DNA from: Lycorma delicatula
Taxonomy: Eukaryota > Arthropoda > Insecta > Hemiptera > Fulgoridae
Direction of reading: 5' to 3'
Assembly: GCF_047948215.1 (NCBI RefSeq)
Contig: NC_134464.1
Span: 4,598,001-4,662,000, forward strand
DNA length: 64,000 bases
Made by a program: the position numbers and the translations under genes. Numbering within the stretch: position 1 is the first letter of the stretch; each line of letters opens with the position of its first letter. The notes beneath the pieces were generated by a model. That model saw only the letters and a list, made by a program, of their open reading frames with translations. It searched no databases and was not told the DNA's origin. Positions 1 to 11,099 of the stretch are shown one piece after another.

Positions 1-617
1 AAATCAATTCTTGTAATTAATGTGTTAAGTTTAACTTATCTACAGGTGTTTAAAATATGACACAACCTTACAGGAAAATGAGTTGAAAGTGGCCTGTGTT
101 ATGTGTTTCAAATAATTGAATACAACAATCCATGCTCTTAAAAACATGTTATAATGTTTGTTGAGAAACTTCAACGACACATTCAATTTCGCTCTACACT
201 TCAGGAGTGATGTGAGGATGAATTATGTTTTTAGATTTTGTATGCAACATAATGTTCTCTAAATCTTTCTTAATGATCAAATATAAATTTACCAATATAA
301 AGTATTATTTATATTGGTAAAATATAAATATTATTTATACAATTTTTGCATTTAGTTTTGTATATTCCTCTTTATCCCTCTCTATTATTTTTTAAATATT
401 TTACAATGTGATTATTTGGTTTACATGCTTTTTTATATTTATTTTTACCATATTCATTAACAGGTTTTTCTGCTATTTCATTTGTGCAATTGAATTTTAG
501 GTATAAAGTATTGTTAATCTTGTTACCTTTTTTCTGTTGTATCTTAATATAATTATCTTGGTATTTATTATTTTTATTTATAATTTTTTCTATGATGAAT
601 TGCTCTAAATATCAAGT
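1..617 (+). other. left-edge AT-rich sequence, no gene seen
   Basis: No supported frame. It is presumed to be pecanex intron 4 if the gene continues to the left. Confidence 0.4.
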
Positions 618-619
618 TA

Positions 620-1358
620 GGGCTATTCAGAAAGTAAGGAACGTTTCCTCCTGACGCCGCCAGGCCCACGCCAATCGCGTAAATATTGGTGTGCTCGTGC
701 TCGGCACTCAGTCAGCGTCCAGCCGTGACAACGGGAACATCTCCGCACTGCCCGTTTTTTATATACAAATTTGAAATGTGTGCTGCAATCGAAAATCCCG
801 CCAGTTGTGAGGTGCGGTATGTGATTCGTTTTTTGTTGGCAAAAAACTTAAAACCAATAGAAATTCATCGGGAACTGTGTGAAGTGTACGGGAACAACGT
901 AATGAGTGAAAGTTCTGTCAGGAAGTGGTGCATTCAGTTTAAAAATGGCTAAATGGATAAAGAGAAGAGTGAACGTCCGAGCATTGTGACTGACGATCTG
1001 GTCTCCAAAGTTGACGAAAAGATTCGTGAAAACCGCCGTTTCACAATAACTGAGCTTTCTCTATGTTTCCCACAAGTTTCACGGACTTTATTGTTTGAAA
1101 TTGTTTCACAGAAGCTAGGCTACCACAAATTTTGTGCAAGATGGGTTGGGACCGAGTGGTTGAGATCACAGGCGGCAGAATTCTATGACACAGGATTTTC
1201 AAAGCTTGTCCACCGCTATGATAAGTGCCTGAATTTGTATGGTGATTATGTTGAAAGTAATATTTTACTCCCTCTTTCACATGTATATAATAAAACGTTT
1301 ATCTTGTACTTGGTTTTTTAAAATTCAGAAACGTTCCTTACTTTCTGAATAGCTCTCG
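620..1358 (+). mobile_element. internally deleted mariner element
   Basis: Inverted ends CTATTCAGAAAGTAAGG (left) and their complement at 1334-1353 lie inside TA dinucleotides (618-619, 1359-1360). The coding remnant has the mariner helix-turn-helix region (CEVRYVIRFLLAKNLKPIEI...SSVRKWCIQF) and, after an in-frame stop, SERPSIVTDDLVSKVDEKI and ENRRFTITEL. It then jumps to the extreme C-terminus (HRYDKCLNLYGDYVES). The whole DDD catalytic core is missing, so it is a dead 740-bp deletion derivative. Confidence 0.88.
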
Positions 1359-1369
1359 TATATATATAT

Positions 1370-1555
1370 TAATTTTTTGTGATCATGGGTGATTAGAATT
1401 TAAATGTACTGCAATATTACTGTAATGTACTGTTGTGAGTTTTTTTTTATAAACTGATGTTTATATTATATTGTTTATGTTTATTTCTACTTCATTATCT
1501 AGAAAGGTATTTTTCTGTTATTTTCTATTTTGTATGTAAATTTTAAATTATAATT
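1370..1555 (-). pseudogene. Penelope-like RT fragment, downstream half (left of Polinton)
   Basis: Read leftward, the frame contains YNLKFTYKIENNRKIPF followed by further stops. This matches the segment after the YxDD box in Penelope-like reverse transcriptases (KFT.EIE...I.FLD). It joins in frame to the fragment at 16500-16800 when the Polinton and one GTTAAG are removed. Confidence 0.65.
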
Positions 1556-1561
1556 GTTAAG
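1556..1561 (+). repeat. Polinton target-site duplication, left (GTTAAG)
   Basis: GTTAAG directly abuts the first base of the left terminal inverted repeat. It is identical to 16494-16499 on the other side of the element. Six base pairs is the Polinton signature length. Confidence 0.9.
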
Positions 1562-1735
1562 AGTAGTTAAAAAGTGGGAAGTCTAGGACAAATGTCCTAA
1601 ATGTGTTGGGAATTGTAGGACAAACGACACACACACACACACACACACACTTAAGACGTTCGTTTACAAGAAACCCTGTATCTCGAGAACGGGTGGGGGA
1701 TTTTAAAAATTCAAAGTGCAACGTCACCGTGGCGT
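1562..1735 (+). repeat. Polinton left terminal inverted repeat
   Basis: This pairs with 16196-16493 in reverse. Shared blocks in order are the AGTAGTTAAAAAGTGGG terminus, GTCTAGGACAAATGTCCTAA, GTGTTGGGAATTGTAGGACA, a (CA)n run at 1628-1651, a CTTAAGA..TTTACAAGAAA block, and GATTTTAAAAATTCAAAGTG. The left copy lacks the segmental duplications seen on the right. The two repeats have diverged in length and sequence, so insertion is not recent. Confidence 0.85.
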
Positions 1736-1838
1736 CGGGGCGGGCCAATCTTATGCGTTTTTATTTTCGTTGCGGTCACCCACACCGCTTAAATTGAAAA
1801 AAAAATATCGATGTACATTTTATTATTTTCTCCCTTTC

Positions 1839-2160
1839 TCTTCAATTATCACCGGATGTGTCAAATTCGCATGTTTTATCTTTTTATTTAACTTCATTTT
1901 GTTGCACAACTATATTGCGGATGTAATTTTGTTATCTAATTCTTCTTCTTCGGTGTGGAAGATAATAATATTTAACTCTATGAACATTTTTTTTATTCTT
2001 TTACCGGATGTGACAAATGTTTATATCATTTTTTTAATTTTATTTTCTTGCACAGTTAACAAGAATGTTAATATTTATAAAATAAAATAACGGATGCATG
2101 TACCTCATTTTTTTTTTAATTTCATTTTATTTGCACAATTATCACGGATGTAAATTTCTT
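1839..2160 (+). repeat. degenerate tandem CGGATGT-containing repeats, Polinton left arm
   Basis: The motif (A/C)CGGATGT is followed by an AT-rich segment and a TTGCACAA-type word. It recurs at about 1851, 1916, 2003, 2090 and 2145 with spacing of 55-90 bp. No gene is seen here. It could be a subterminal repeat array of the element. Confidence 0.5.
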
Positions 2161-2200
2161 TTATGACAATTATCTTAAATTTATTTTTTTATTAGTACAT

Positions 2201-2315
2201 GTATATATAGTACCGCGGTGCAAGCTTCATTTATTTGCACATTTTTTACTACTCTGTGTGCTCGTCGTTATCGTCTGTCACTCTAAATTTACAACAATAA
2301 AATTTGGTGAGTATA
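2201..2315 (+). promoter_or_regulatory. possible left-arm promoter and leader
   Basis: A TATATA box at about 2203 is followed by GC-containing leader sequence and a splice-donor-like TTGGTGAGTA near 2305-2314. It lies upstream of the rightward genes. This is tentative, because AT-rich DNA gives such matches often. Confidence 0.2.
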
Positions 2316-2576
2316 TTTTTTGTTACTTATAATTTTCTTTAACACATAAACTTGTATATTTACATATTTTGCAATTAACGAAATAATTTTAATATTTTTT
2401 CCTATACAAATTTTAATAAAACTATTTTAACTTTAAAAAGTTTTAGTAAGAAAATATTACTGTTTTGTTAGTCTAATACAAAATTCTTTTTTAGTAAATA
2501 AATCTAATGATGAATATATTTATTGCCAGTTAATAATTTCATCTTTTAGTATAATGTAAATTATATGTATATTTTT

Positions 2577-2577
2577 G

Positions 2578-2616
<39 letters not shown>
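2577..2616 (+). repeat. (TA)n microsatellite, left of LTR-like insertion
   Basis: A pure TA dinucleotide run. It continues at 3194-3218 on the other side of the 578-bp insertion, so the insertion appears to have landed within one TA tract. Confidence 0.9.
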
Positions 2617-2620
<4 letters not shown>

Positions 2621-3194
2621 GGAGAATAAAGTACAGTGGAGTACCTTCCGACAAAACGATAAGAATATTCTTTAGAATATCGGTATTTTTAGTAGTTTTA
2701 AGAAATGTACTATTACTTGTAATATTTTGTAAAATAAGGTTTAAATTGTTTTATTGCGGTAGGCTTAGGCCTAGGTAGGCACATGGTTGTCAACGTAGTC
2801 GGGATCCCAGGACGATAGGGGTATCATAAAATTAATAAGGAAAAGGAAATATGCAGTAGGTATATTATTTGAGAATATGGTGAAAGGGTAGTCTTGCTTT
2901 GGAACCCAGATCGAACAGACGTCCTGGTGGTCGCGAATTCGTTATTTCCCTGAGCCTCGGTCTATCGCAAGTTGTTTTAATATTATTTGAATTCTAAATT
3001 GAATTAATCTTATATTGTAATTCGTGTGCTACTGAGTTATTGATAAGTGATAATTATCATTTGTAATTATTCATTGTACGAGTTATCTACTCATTTTTAT
3101 TAATTGAACTTTATTGTAATCTTATATATTCTCCACTTGTAATGGTGGGAATGAGTGAAGCACAAAACGTTGAATCCCTGACAGATCTCCGACA
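2617..3194. mobile_element. LTR-like insertion (TGTCGGAGA...TCTCCGACA) in a (TA)n tract
   Basis: This is a 578-bp segment bounded by TGTCGGAGA and its exact inverted complement TCTCCGACA, with (TA)n on both sides. TG...CA ends with a short inverted repeat are typical of a solo LTR. The inserted DNA is more GC-rich than its surroundings and has no coding frame. A target duplication cannot be read because the target is TA dinucleotide repeat. A small DNA transposon is the alternative. Confidence 0.5.
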
Positions 3195-3219
3195 TATATA
3201 TATATATATATATATATGA

Positions 3220-3931
3220 AAGTTAACATAAATACATTTTTTAATTGCAAAAAAGGTTTTAGTATAGATAAAATATAGTAAAATAATGAAATGGGCTACA
3301 TTTTTTAAAAATAACATGCATATGTTGTCTTTATAATATCCTTTAAATAATGAAACTTATGCATATGTTCTTATAAACGAAAAATATTTATTAAAAAAAA
3401 AATGGGTTTAATATAAATTTATTGTATGCTTTTTATCTTTTTTAAACGGAATCATCCTATTTTTTTGGTGTTGTTTTGTTTAAGATAATATATATATCTA
3501 GTATAAAAAAATAAAATGGAATATTATAATTAATTATCTGTACAAAAAAGAAACTTCTTAATTAACGTTCATTATCATCAGAAAAACGGTAAAGAGAAAG
3601 AATTTTTATTACATTAACTTAGTGAATGTTTTACATATAACAAATGTTTTCGATCAATTTAAAAAAAATTGTGTAAAGAAATTATGAATATTTATTGCTA
3701 ATTTTTTTCTTTTTAAAAAAGAATCATTATTTTTGACGTTGCTTTGTTTCAGATTTTATAAAACGTAGTAAAAGAATTCGTGATATAATAAAAGGAATTG
3801 GAAAAAATTATAATTATGCATTACACAAAAGGTAAAAAAACAATCTTATATTTAAATTTTAATTTAAATAAAATTATTTACATTCAATAGAAATTATTGA
3901 TTAAAAAAAAATTAGTTATATATTTAAAATT
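3220..3931 (+). other. AT-rich Polinton left-arm spacer, no gene seen
   Basis: AT-rich sequence between the LTR-like insertion and the cyclin-like gene. I find no recognisable frame on either strand. Confidence 0.5.
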
Positions 3932-4646
3932 ATGTTTCATGTAAATTACGTGGCGGCGGCGGTAATTGATCCTAATATTTTAGATAATACTAATTTAAAA
4001 GATCTATTACAATTTGAGAAATTGTATTTTTTCCCTCCAATTTATTGCAGACATTGTTACTAATATCACACAAGTTATGCGAAAATTTGTTGTTGATTGG
4101 ACGAGGGTGGTAGTATCATCTGAAGACCAATGTCTGTCGGTTTTATTAAATTCGGTTCAATATTTAGATAGATATTTGAATTTAGTTGTGACAACAACTA
4201 ATGAAGGTTTAGAAACAGAAAACCTGCAGTTGTTAGCTGCCAATTGTTTGTTTATTTCATCAAAATTTAATGAAGTGTATCATATTACATCATCTAAATT
4301 GGTAGATTATGCATACGGTTCATTTTCAAGAAATGAAATTCTGATTAATGAAGAAAAAGTTTTACAACGCTTAGGATAGCGGATAGTGATTATAAATTCC
4401 CATCATTTCTTAAATATAGTTTTGCACAGAATAAGATTTCCAATTTAGGTAAAAATGATGAGATACAAAGAAACGTTAGCTATTTATTATCAATTTTACA
4501 AGTTAGATCTAATATACTCTTATAAACAAAGTTCAATGTGTGGGGCATCCATAGCTACAGTATTAAAAGCTTTTATTAAGGTGAAAAACCTTAATAGAAA
4601 TCTTACTTTAATCATTAAAGATATAGTTTATTTTAAACAGTTATGA
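3932..4646 (+). pseudogene. cyclin-box protein gene carried by the Polinton (frameshifted)
   Basis: The central frame (4014-4379) contains a cyclin N-terminal box. RKFVVDW matches the MR.I.VDW motif that starts the box. SVQYLDRYLN matches the helix bearing the conserved D/R. ENLQLLAANCLFISSKFNE matches the helix 3-4 signature, and INEEKVLQRL the helix-5 signature. An ATG at 3932 in another frame gives an upstream part with LKDLLQFEKLY. After the stop at 4379, cyclin-C-box-like sequence continues in two other frames (CGASIATVLKAF near 4530). At least two frameshifts make it non-functional. Cyclins pair with cyclin-dependent kinases and drive the cell cycle. Viral cyclins are known in some herpesviruses and retroviruses. 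A captured host cyclin used to push cells into S phase is the likely original role, which is an inference. Confidence 0.8.
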
Positions 4647-4725
4647 GATAAGATCTTGTTTTTAAAAAAATATACCCTTTATACAATATAAGTTCTTAAT
4701 ATCGGTTTTTTGTTTTTGGAAAAAA

Positions 4726-5538
4726 ATGGATGTCCCCAATTTTGAGCATGTGATTTATGAGACGGCAGAAGCAGTTTTACAAGACCAACCGGGACCGTCG
4801 TCTAGACCGACAGAAGCGGGGATTTCCGCGTCAGTACAGAACGTTGATCAAGAATAGCCGTTGTCGTCCTCGTCAAAAGTTAGTGAAAATGTTTTGGGTC
4901 CTGGGCCTAACATCTAATGATAAGTGGGAGGAAGCATTGATAAAATGCAAAACAGAAATGAACAATGGCAACCAACCCATTTCAAACGTAATGATAGGAT
5001 TGGTTGATATTTTAACTGCGGCGGTCACAACAATAAAATTAAAAATAACAATGACGCCTTAATTATGATGATGGGAAACTGAAAGAAACTTTCATCTGTT
5101 ATTAGTGCTGAAGAGATGAAAGGATACCTTAAGGAATTTCCGTTTATTTCTTCACGAAATTTTTGTTATTCACTTGTCGAACAAATATGGGAATTAGTCA
5201 TTTGCTGTGAGGAACAAGACGAAGATTTAATGAGTATTATTAAGATACTAGATAATGTTAAATATTCATATGATCAAAGTTTGCAATTTAATAACAAATA
5301 CGAACACGTGATTCTAACTACACCTCCTGTGGAAGGCACATCGTTAGTTAAAATTGAAATTTTTAACACTAAGGACATAAAGGGTGTATCTTCATTAGGT
5401 CATTGGAAAAGGGTAACTACAAAAACATTATTCGTCGTTAAATCCCCTCTAGATCCTATTCAAATTGAATTAGACAAAATAATAAAAATGATGGCAAAAC
5501 ATACTGTCAAAAAGACAAAAAAGATTGGTTATTGCTAA
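4726..5538 (+). pseudogene. unassigned Polinton left-arm gene(s)
   Basis: An ATG at 4726 opens a 43-codon frame (MDVPNFEHVIYETAE..., then a Pro/Ser-rich PGPSSRPTEAG stretch) that stops at 4855. Coding-like sequence continues in frame 2 (to 5062) and again in frame 1 from about 5100 to 5538. The last part is 140 codons with a charged, lysine-rich C-terminus. I do not recognise the family. It may be one broken gene or two. It lies between the cyclin and the polymerase on the same strand. A DNA-binding or terminal-protein-like role would be a guess. Confidence 0.45.
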
Positions 5539-5599
5539 ACAGATGTTGAACTTTTTTCATTTTTAAAATTGATCATGAATATTTTCCCTTTCATTTTCT

Positions 5600-8500
5600 T
5601 TTAGTGTAAAACGACTTTTCTCCTCAGTGTCCATTAAATATACATGGTTAGTTAGACGTCGTATGGAAGCAGATGATGCTATTAGTAGGTCTAAAATAGC
5701 TAGGCTTGCAGATGTAAATGGTGAAAACCAATTTGTAATATTAGAACACGCGTTTAGATGTAAGTTAGTAACGTATTATTATAAAAATAACTCGCAAATA
5801 TTTAAAGATATTACGTTATTGTTAAATGCAGTTAATGAAGATTTAATTTCAATTCGTACGTCAATTCTTAACAATGAAGGTCCGTTAAAGTTTAATTTAA
5901 TTTTAGAATGTACTTACGAGAAACGCAATTTGTTTCAATATAGAGACGTTGCTTTTAAAACGCCCAACGTTCCATTAATAAACGTATATGAAGTAGATAG
6001 TGTTGTAGACAATTGTGCGGAAATAATTTTAAATGAGGAGTCTTCTTTTGAAGGAAAAGACAGCGGATGGAGTTTGTTAAGTATCGATGGATTGTTATTA
6101 AGAATTAACAGGTACAGACCGTTAGGGGCTTCTTATTTCTCTTCCATATGAAAGTAAGAAAAAGCATGCAAAATTATTAATCCAATTAATAAAGACCAAA
6201 AATGTCGATACTTTCGAAATATATAAAAGGGCCGCATCCTGAAAGAATAGATGGGAGGTACGCTTCATATGATTTATTAAAAAAAATTATTTTTCAGTAG
6301 TTGATTTTCCTGTGTGTTTATCAGAGATAAAAAAAAATCGAAAAAGAAATGATGTCTGTTAATGTTTACAAGATTTCCAAAGATAATTTGATAAATCCGT
6401 TAAAGGTATGCGATAAAGAAAAGAAATCCATTTCGATCTTCTTCTTTTACATAAAGAAGACAAACAGCATTATTGTTTAATAAAACATTTTGAAAAATTA
6501 GTTAGATCTCAAGTAACTAAACATCACGGTAAGACTATAATTTGTAAAAAATGTTTCAAGTTTTTCTATTCCATTCAAAATGTTTCGGCCGAAGAAAGAT
6601 TTCATGAACACTTGATATATTGCTCTGCAAAGCCGGTGGCCTGAGTAATATTACCGTCATCTTCTGATTTTTAAATTTTCAAAACATATTTCCCCTTCCC
6701 ATCGTAGCTTATGTCGACTTTGAATGTTTGCTTTTACCAACAAATGAAAACATCTCATCTAATAAATACACCTCATTTACGGTGAAAACAGAACATCATT
6801 TATCGAATTTATGATGTTGAAGAAAACGTTCCGAGTATATTACGTTTGGTTGTTCCATCGGAACCGATTCTTTATAGAGGAAAATGCAGCACGCTCCTTT
6901 AGATGTGTATTATTGTGTTAAAAATAAATCGCGTATGCAGTGTAAATATCTCGCTTAAAATGAGACCAAATGATAAGATTGAATTTGAAAATGCAAAAGT
7001 TTGTGAAATGTGTACCAGTGTATTAGATGGTGAGAACGTACGTAAAGTTATTGATCACTATCATTTTAGAGGCGAATATCGTGCCGCCTTATGTTCTCAA
7101 TGTAACTTGAAAAGACGGAAGCAAAATACTTTGCCAGTGTTTATACACACAACTGTTCAAATTATGATTCTCATTTTATTGTGAGAGAACTCGGATTAAA
7201 TGAACAAGACATAACGGTGATTCCAAGTTCGACAGAAAAATATGTTTCCTTTTCAAGAGTCGCCAATAATATGTCTGTGAGATTTGTAGATTCTTTCCAG
7301 TTTATGGCACAAAGTTTAGACAGTTTAACAAAAGATCTCGCTAAAGAAAGGTTCTTTCATATAAAACGTATTTTTCCCGACTGCGATATAATTTAATTAC
7401 GCGTAAAGGTGTTTATCCTTATGAATATACAAAGTCGTGGGAAAGTTTAAGCGAAAGAGTTCTTTCTTCGAAAAAAGACTTTTACAGCAGTTTAACAGAT
7501 TTAGATATCAGTGATGATGATTATTATCACGCCCAAAAGGTTAGGAACTATTTCAATGTAAATACACTTGGTGAATATAGTGATTTGTATTTAAAATTAG
7601 ACGTGCTTTTATTGGCACATGTTTTCGAAAATTATGTAGAAACGCATACAAATTAGATTTCGTTTATTATCTGACCGTCCCAAGTTTTTCGTTCGATGCG
7701 ATGCTGTATCCGACTCGTGTTCAGCTTGAATTAATAACGGATTATGATGTGTATCTTTTCATAGAAAATGGAATTAGAGGATTTTCTGTTTGCACTAGAC
7801 ACGCACTTGCTAGCAATGTTTATATCACAGACATATAACAGTGAAAACCCATCTACATACCATACTTACCTTGACGCCAACAACTTATATGGCTGGGGAA
7901 TGTCAAGGTATTTACCTGAAAGAAATTTTCAATGGGCGGACAAGATTGTGATCGAAGATTTCGATGCAATGTCTTTTTCAGATGATAGCCCATTGGGGTT
8001 TATACTTGAGGTGGACGTAGAATATCCCATCGATCTTCACGAATAGCATAATGATTTATACCATTTCTTTCAACGCAACAGGTACCACCCGGTTCGAAAC
8101 ATAAGAAACTATTAACTACACTAAATGAAAAACCAAATATGTATGTCATTATAACAGGTCATCGCTCACGGGTGAAAAGTAAAAAAAATTCATCGTATAT
8201 TAATTTTTAACCTTTTCAAATCATGTAGCCATGGAACTGACTATGTACGGCGTCAGTTTTAAAACGCTGTTACAAAATCATTTTATACGGCATCTAAGTC
8301 GGTTATTTTTTTTATATTCACAAAGGAATCAGTTTTATTACACAATTTGAACGAGGATTATACGATGTAAAATGTTTTATTTAGATTAGAAAGAATATGA
8401 CCATTTTATTCTCAGAAATGTGTGTGTGTGTGACTTGTATATTATAATTGCTATGAGGGTTACGGATTTATTTATTATTTACAAAAATAGCTTATTATAT

Positions 8501-10019
8501 TAGCAACATATCAATGTATTGAAACACACAATAAATTATGTTATACGGCACAAACAAAAAAAAGGTTGTTGTCATAAATATATCACTTTTACTTGAGGTC
8601 TAAAGATATCTTTTCTGACAAGATGTTGGTAAATATGAAACACAACGATTCGTAATGAATAACAGTATAGAGTAAAAACTGTTTTTTGTCAATCTGAATA
8701 GCCTTTTAAGTGGTGGGAATTTTTATAAAACGTAGTTTTCTGAATCTACTTTTACTTATACTAACATATGTGATTTATGACACGGGTTTTTCATCATATT
8801 TTGTTCTATTTTAAACCGATTTGCCTGAAAATATTATTTTTTAAATCAGCAAAATATGTTTCATAAAGACAAAACAAAAAAAAAATTTTCGCTAATAAAA
8901 AACGCAGTAGAAATGCGCAAAAAATCCTACAATTAAATTATCGTAATTTCTGTACTGTTTCAATTTTTTTGTTACAGGCATAAAAAATATCCAATCGTAA
9001 CGGTTTTTTTGTCGGAATCTGTTAAATCTCTTTAATATACTGTAATTTTTTGAAATTTTTTTCACAAGAGGGTAGCATAAGAATATGAAGGAAGGCAATC
9101 AGATACCAACATATTTTCCCGGAGCGCTCATCAACTGCGGATCATTGTGATGGGAAAAGGTTAACCAGTCGCCTTGGCTTAAAAAGTATATAGATTTAAA
9201 TACGGAAAAACGTCAGAAAGCCATAAACGAATTTGAAAAGGGCTTTTACAAACTATTAATTAATGCAATTTACGGTAAATTTTGAAAATGTTAGAAATAG
9301 TATAGATTTAAAATTAGTATCTAACGAGAGAAAATTGCAAAAATTAACAAACCCTCATTTTTAGACAGAATCATATACGATGAGACATTGCGCGCCGTTG
9401 TACGACAATATGCTCGTGAAGTTGTAATCGGTTTGTACTTGACAAACCGATTTACGTCAGTTTTGCCGTTCTAGAATACAGAAAATATCTTATGTATGAT
9501 TTCCATTACAATATTATGAAAATAAACTATCACTTTTATATATGGATACGGATAGTTTTTTTATTAAATAATAACAATGATTTTTATCGGGATATGAGAT
9601 GCTTCTTTCGCATTTAGATACATCCGATTATCCGTGCACACATTTTTGTTACAGTATTGTTAATAAAAAAGTGTTAGGAAAATTTAAAGATGAATGTGCA
9701 AGTAAACCAATTGCCGAGTTTATCGGATTGAGAGCAAAATTATATACATTCAGATTAAACGACAATGTGATTGTAAAAAAGCGAAAGGTAAAAAAAACAA
9801 TGAAGATGTAAATAAAATAAATTTTGATGACTACAAAAAATGTCTGTTTAAAGAAAACGTTAATCCTTTTCGTCTTATGAAAATTTTTCGGTCTCGAAAA
9901 CATATCGTGTCATCTATATTATTAACTAAATTAGCTTTATGTAGTTTAGATGATAAACGTGTCTTGTGTGAAGACTGAATAACACCTATGCTTATGGACA
10001 TCATTTAATAAAAAAATAA
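5600..10019 (+). pseudogene. protein-primed family B DNA polymerase of the Polinton (broken, MITE-interrupted)
   Basis: This gene would copy the element's linear DNA by protein priming. In order, the sequence shows: an N-terminal region (5627-6151) ending in the GWSLLSIDGLLLRINRYRP motif of insect Polinton-type PolB proteins; a long decayed middle (6150-6900); a zinc-binding endonuclease-VII-like motif CEMC...DHYHF...CSQC (about 7000-7110); a segment with LGEYSDLYLKLDVLLLAHVFENY (about 7570-7640); catalytic motif A-like LDANNLYGWGM (7870-7902); motif B-like NAIYGKF (9262-9282); and motif C MDTDSF (9542-9559). A C-terminal block with [10 protein letters not shown] and [13 protein letters not shown] follows, then a stop at 10017-10019. 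The frame changes many times and contains several stops. A 950-bp MITE interrupts it at 8211-9160, and the frame continues if the MITE and one TTAA are removed. It is non-functional. Confidence 0.88.
8211..9160 (+). mobile_element. piggyBac-type MITE, copy 1 (inside PolB)
   Basis: A 950-bp non-autonomous element exactly flanked by TTAA (8207-8210 and 9161-9164). It starts CCTTTTC and ends with the complement of CCTTTTCCC. TTAA duplication and C-rich short inverted ends are the piggyBac signature. Removing the element plus one TTAA restores reading continuity in the polymerase, which fixes the borders. Related copies are at 23272-24280 and, inverted, 37326-38128. Internal short open frames shared by the copies have no recognisable product. 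Confidence 0.85.
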
Positions 10020-10057
10020 TGACTGATTAAAAAAAAGAATAAAAGTAAATTTTCTGT

Positions 10058-10673
10058 TATTGAGCTTAGTAAATGTCTCGTGTATGAATTTAATAATTTT
10101 TTTTGTAGTTTTCAATATGGAAATAATATCAGATCAGCTTAAGACAAAAAAGTAGAAGTGGTTGAAAATTTCTGCTCTAATAACCCAACCATATTTTCAG
10201 ATCGTAAACAACTCAGATTATTATAGTAGTATATAATTATTTTGCATTTTTATTTTTTATCACAAAATATTTGACATCTAGTAGTATGAAAATTTTAAAA
10301 GAATTTACTCCTTGTTATCGCGTGTTGGATTTATTTATTTTAAACGTAATTTTGGACTTTTATAATCTCAAGGAATCTCGTATCGCAGAAAACGTCTCTG
10401 TATGACGTTTGCAGTTGTAAAAAAGGTAAGTTTATCACACCAGATTATTATTATTGTTGAATCTCTTTTTCAGAATGTAGATTGGTTTGTAATTGTGCGA
10501 TTACATATTAATAGAGAACGATTTGAACGATATGAATTTAAAAAGGCGTTGGAAAAGTTACTGGTATTTTCGAAAAAGATGAAATTTTCTTATGTTACGA
10601 CATTCTATATGAAATGATAAAATATTTAAATATAGATCATCTTAAAAAATTTGTAATGTCTTCTGTGATATAA
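10058..10673 (+). pseudogene. unassigned Polinton gene(s) downstream of PolB
   Basis: Coding-like fragments in several frames run to a TAA at 10671. The pieces are a segment with KCLVYEFNNFFCSFQYGNNIR (about 10070-10140), an ATG at 10287 opening MKILKEFTPCYRVLDLFILN, a 71-codon frame at 10402-10617, and a C-terminal piece in another frame. They may be parts of one or two small genes. I do not recognise the family. Strand and spacing suggest they are the last of the rightward-transcribed block. Confidence 0.4.
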
Positions 10674-10886
10674 GTATGCCTTAGGTCTTCAAATTTATTA
10701 AAAACTATTTTTATTTTCGCATGTGAAAAGAAATATTAGTTATGAGTAATGAATGAACGAATGAATTTAACATATATCAGTGGTTTTAATTTTCATTCAT
10801 TAATATTTGAATTGTAAATTAAATATATTTTTGTATCATATCATTATAAATTAAAAAAACTTTTAATACAAAGTGCAACATCATAT

Positions 10887-10927
10887 CGTGTGAGAGGGAG
10901 ACGTTGTGGACGTCTCCCTTTCACACG
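10887..10927. terminator. 18-bp hairpin between converging Polinton gene blocks
   Basis: The arms CGTGTGAGAGGGAGACGT (10887-10904) and ACGTCTCCCTTTCACACG (10910-10927) pair over all 18 positions, with one G.U pair if transcribed. The loop is TGTGG. It is GC-rich in very AT-rich DNA and sits just after the last rightward gene, before the leftward block. Possible roles are a transcript 3' structure, a termination site or a replication element. Confidence 0.6.
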
Positions 10928-11031
10928 TTTCTGTAGGTCCAGGCATTGTAGAATAAGTCTACGGTATTCCCTGCCCGTCGAAGAAGACGACTTAAAGGGT
11001 AACGTATCATATCAGTATTAAGAAATATATG

Positions 11032-11032
<1 letters not shown>

Positions 11033-11084
<52 letters not shown>
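11033..11084 (+). repeat. (TA)n microsatellite at the Polinton gene-block junction
   Basis: A roughly 50-bp pure TA run. The following 400 bp (11085-11500) hold three imperfect repeats of a segment with TATTGTGTAT, ATTATAAATTAAAAAACTTTT and CATATTAAATATTTTT, with no gene. Confidence 0.85.
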
Positions 11085-11086
<2 letters not shown>

Positions 11087-11099
11087 CTATGTAATTATT

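Noticed and set aside
1603..2090. Plus-strand frames across the left terminal repeat
   Set aside because: They read through the CA microsatellite and the AT-rich repeat array. The matching right-end frame (16117-16452) is also just terminal repeat.
2575..2778. 67-codon plus-strand frame starting in (TA)n
   Set aside because: It is a translation of a TA microsatellite (alternating Tyr/Ile) running into the LTR-like insertion. It has no motif.
10928..10995. Possible tRNA or structured RNA after the hairpin
   Set aside because: There is no cloverleaf, and no A and B boxes at the right spacing. Only a small CGTC/GACG stem is present.
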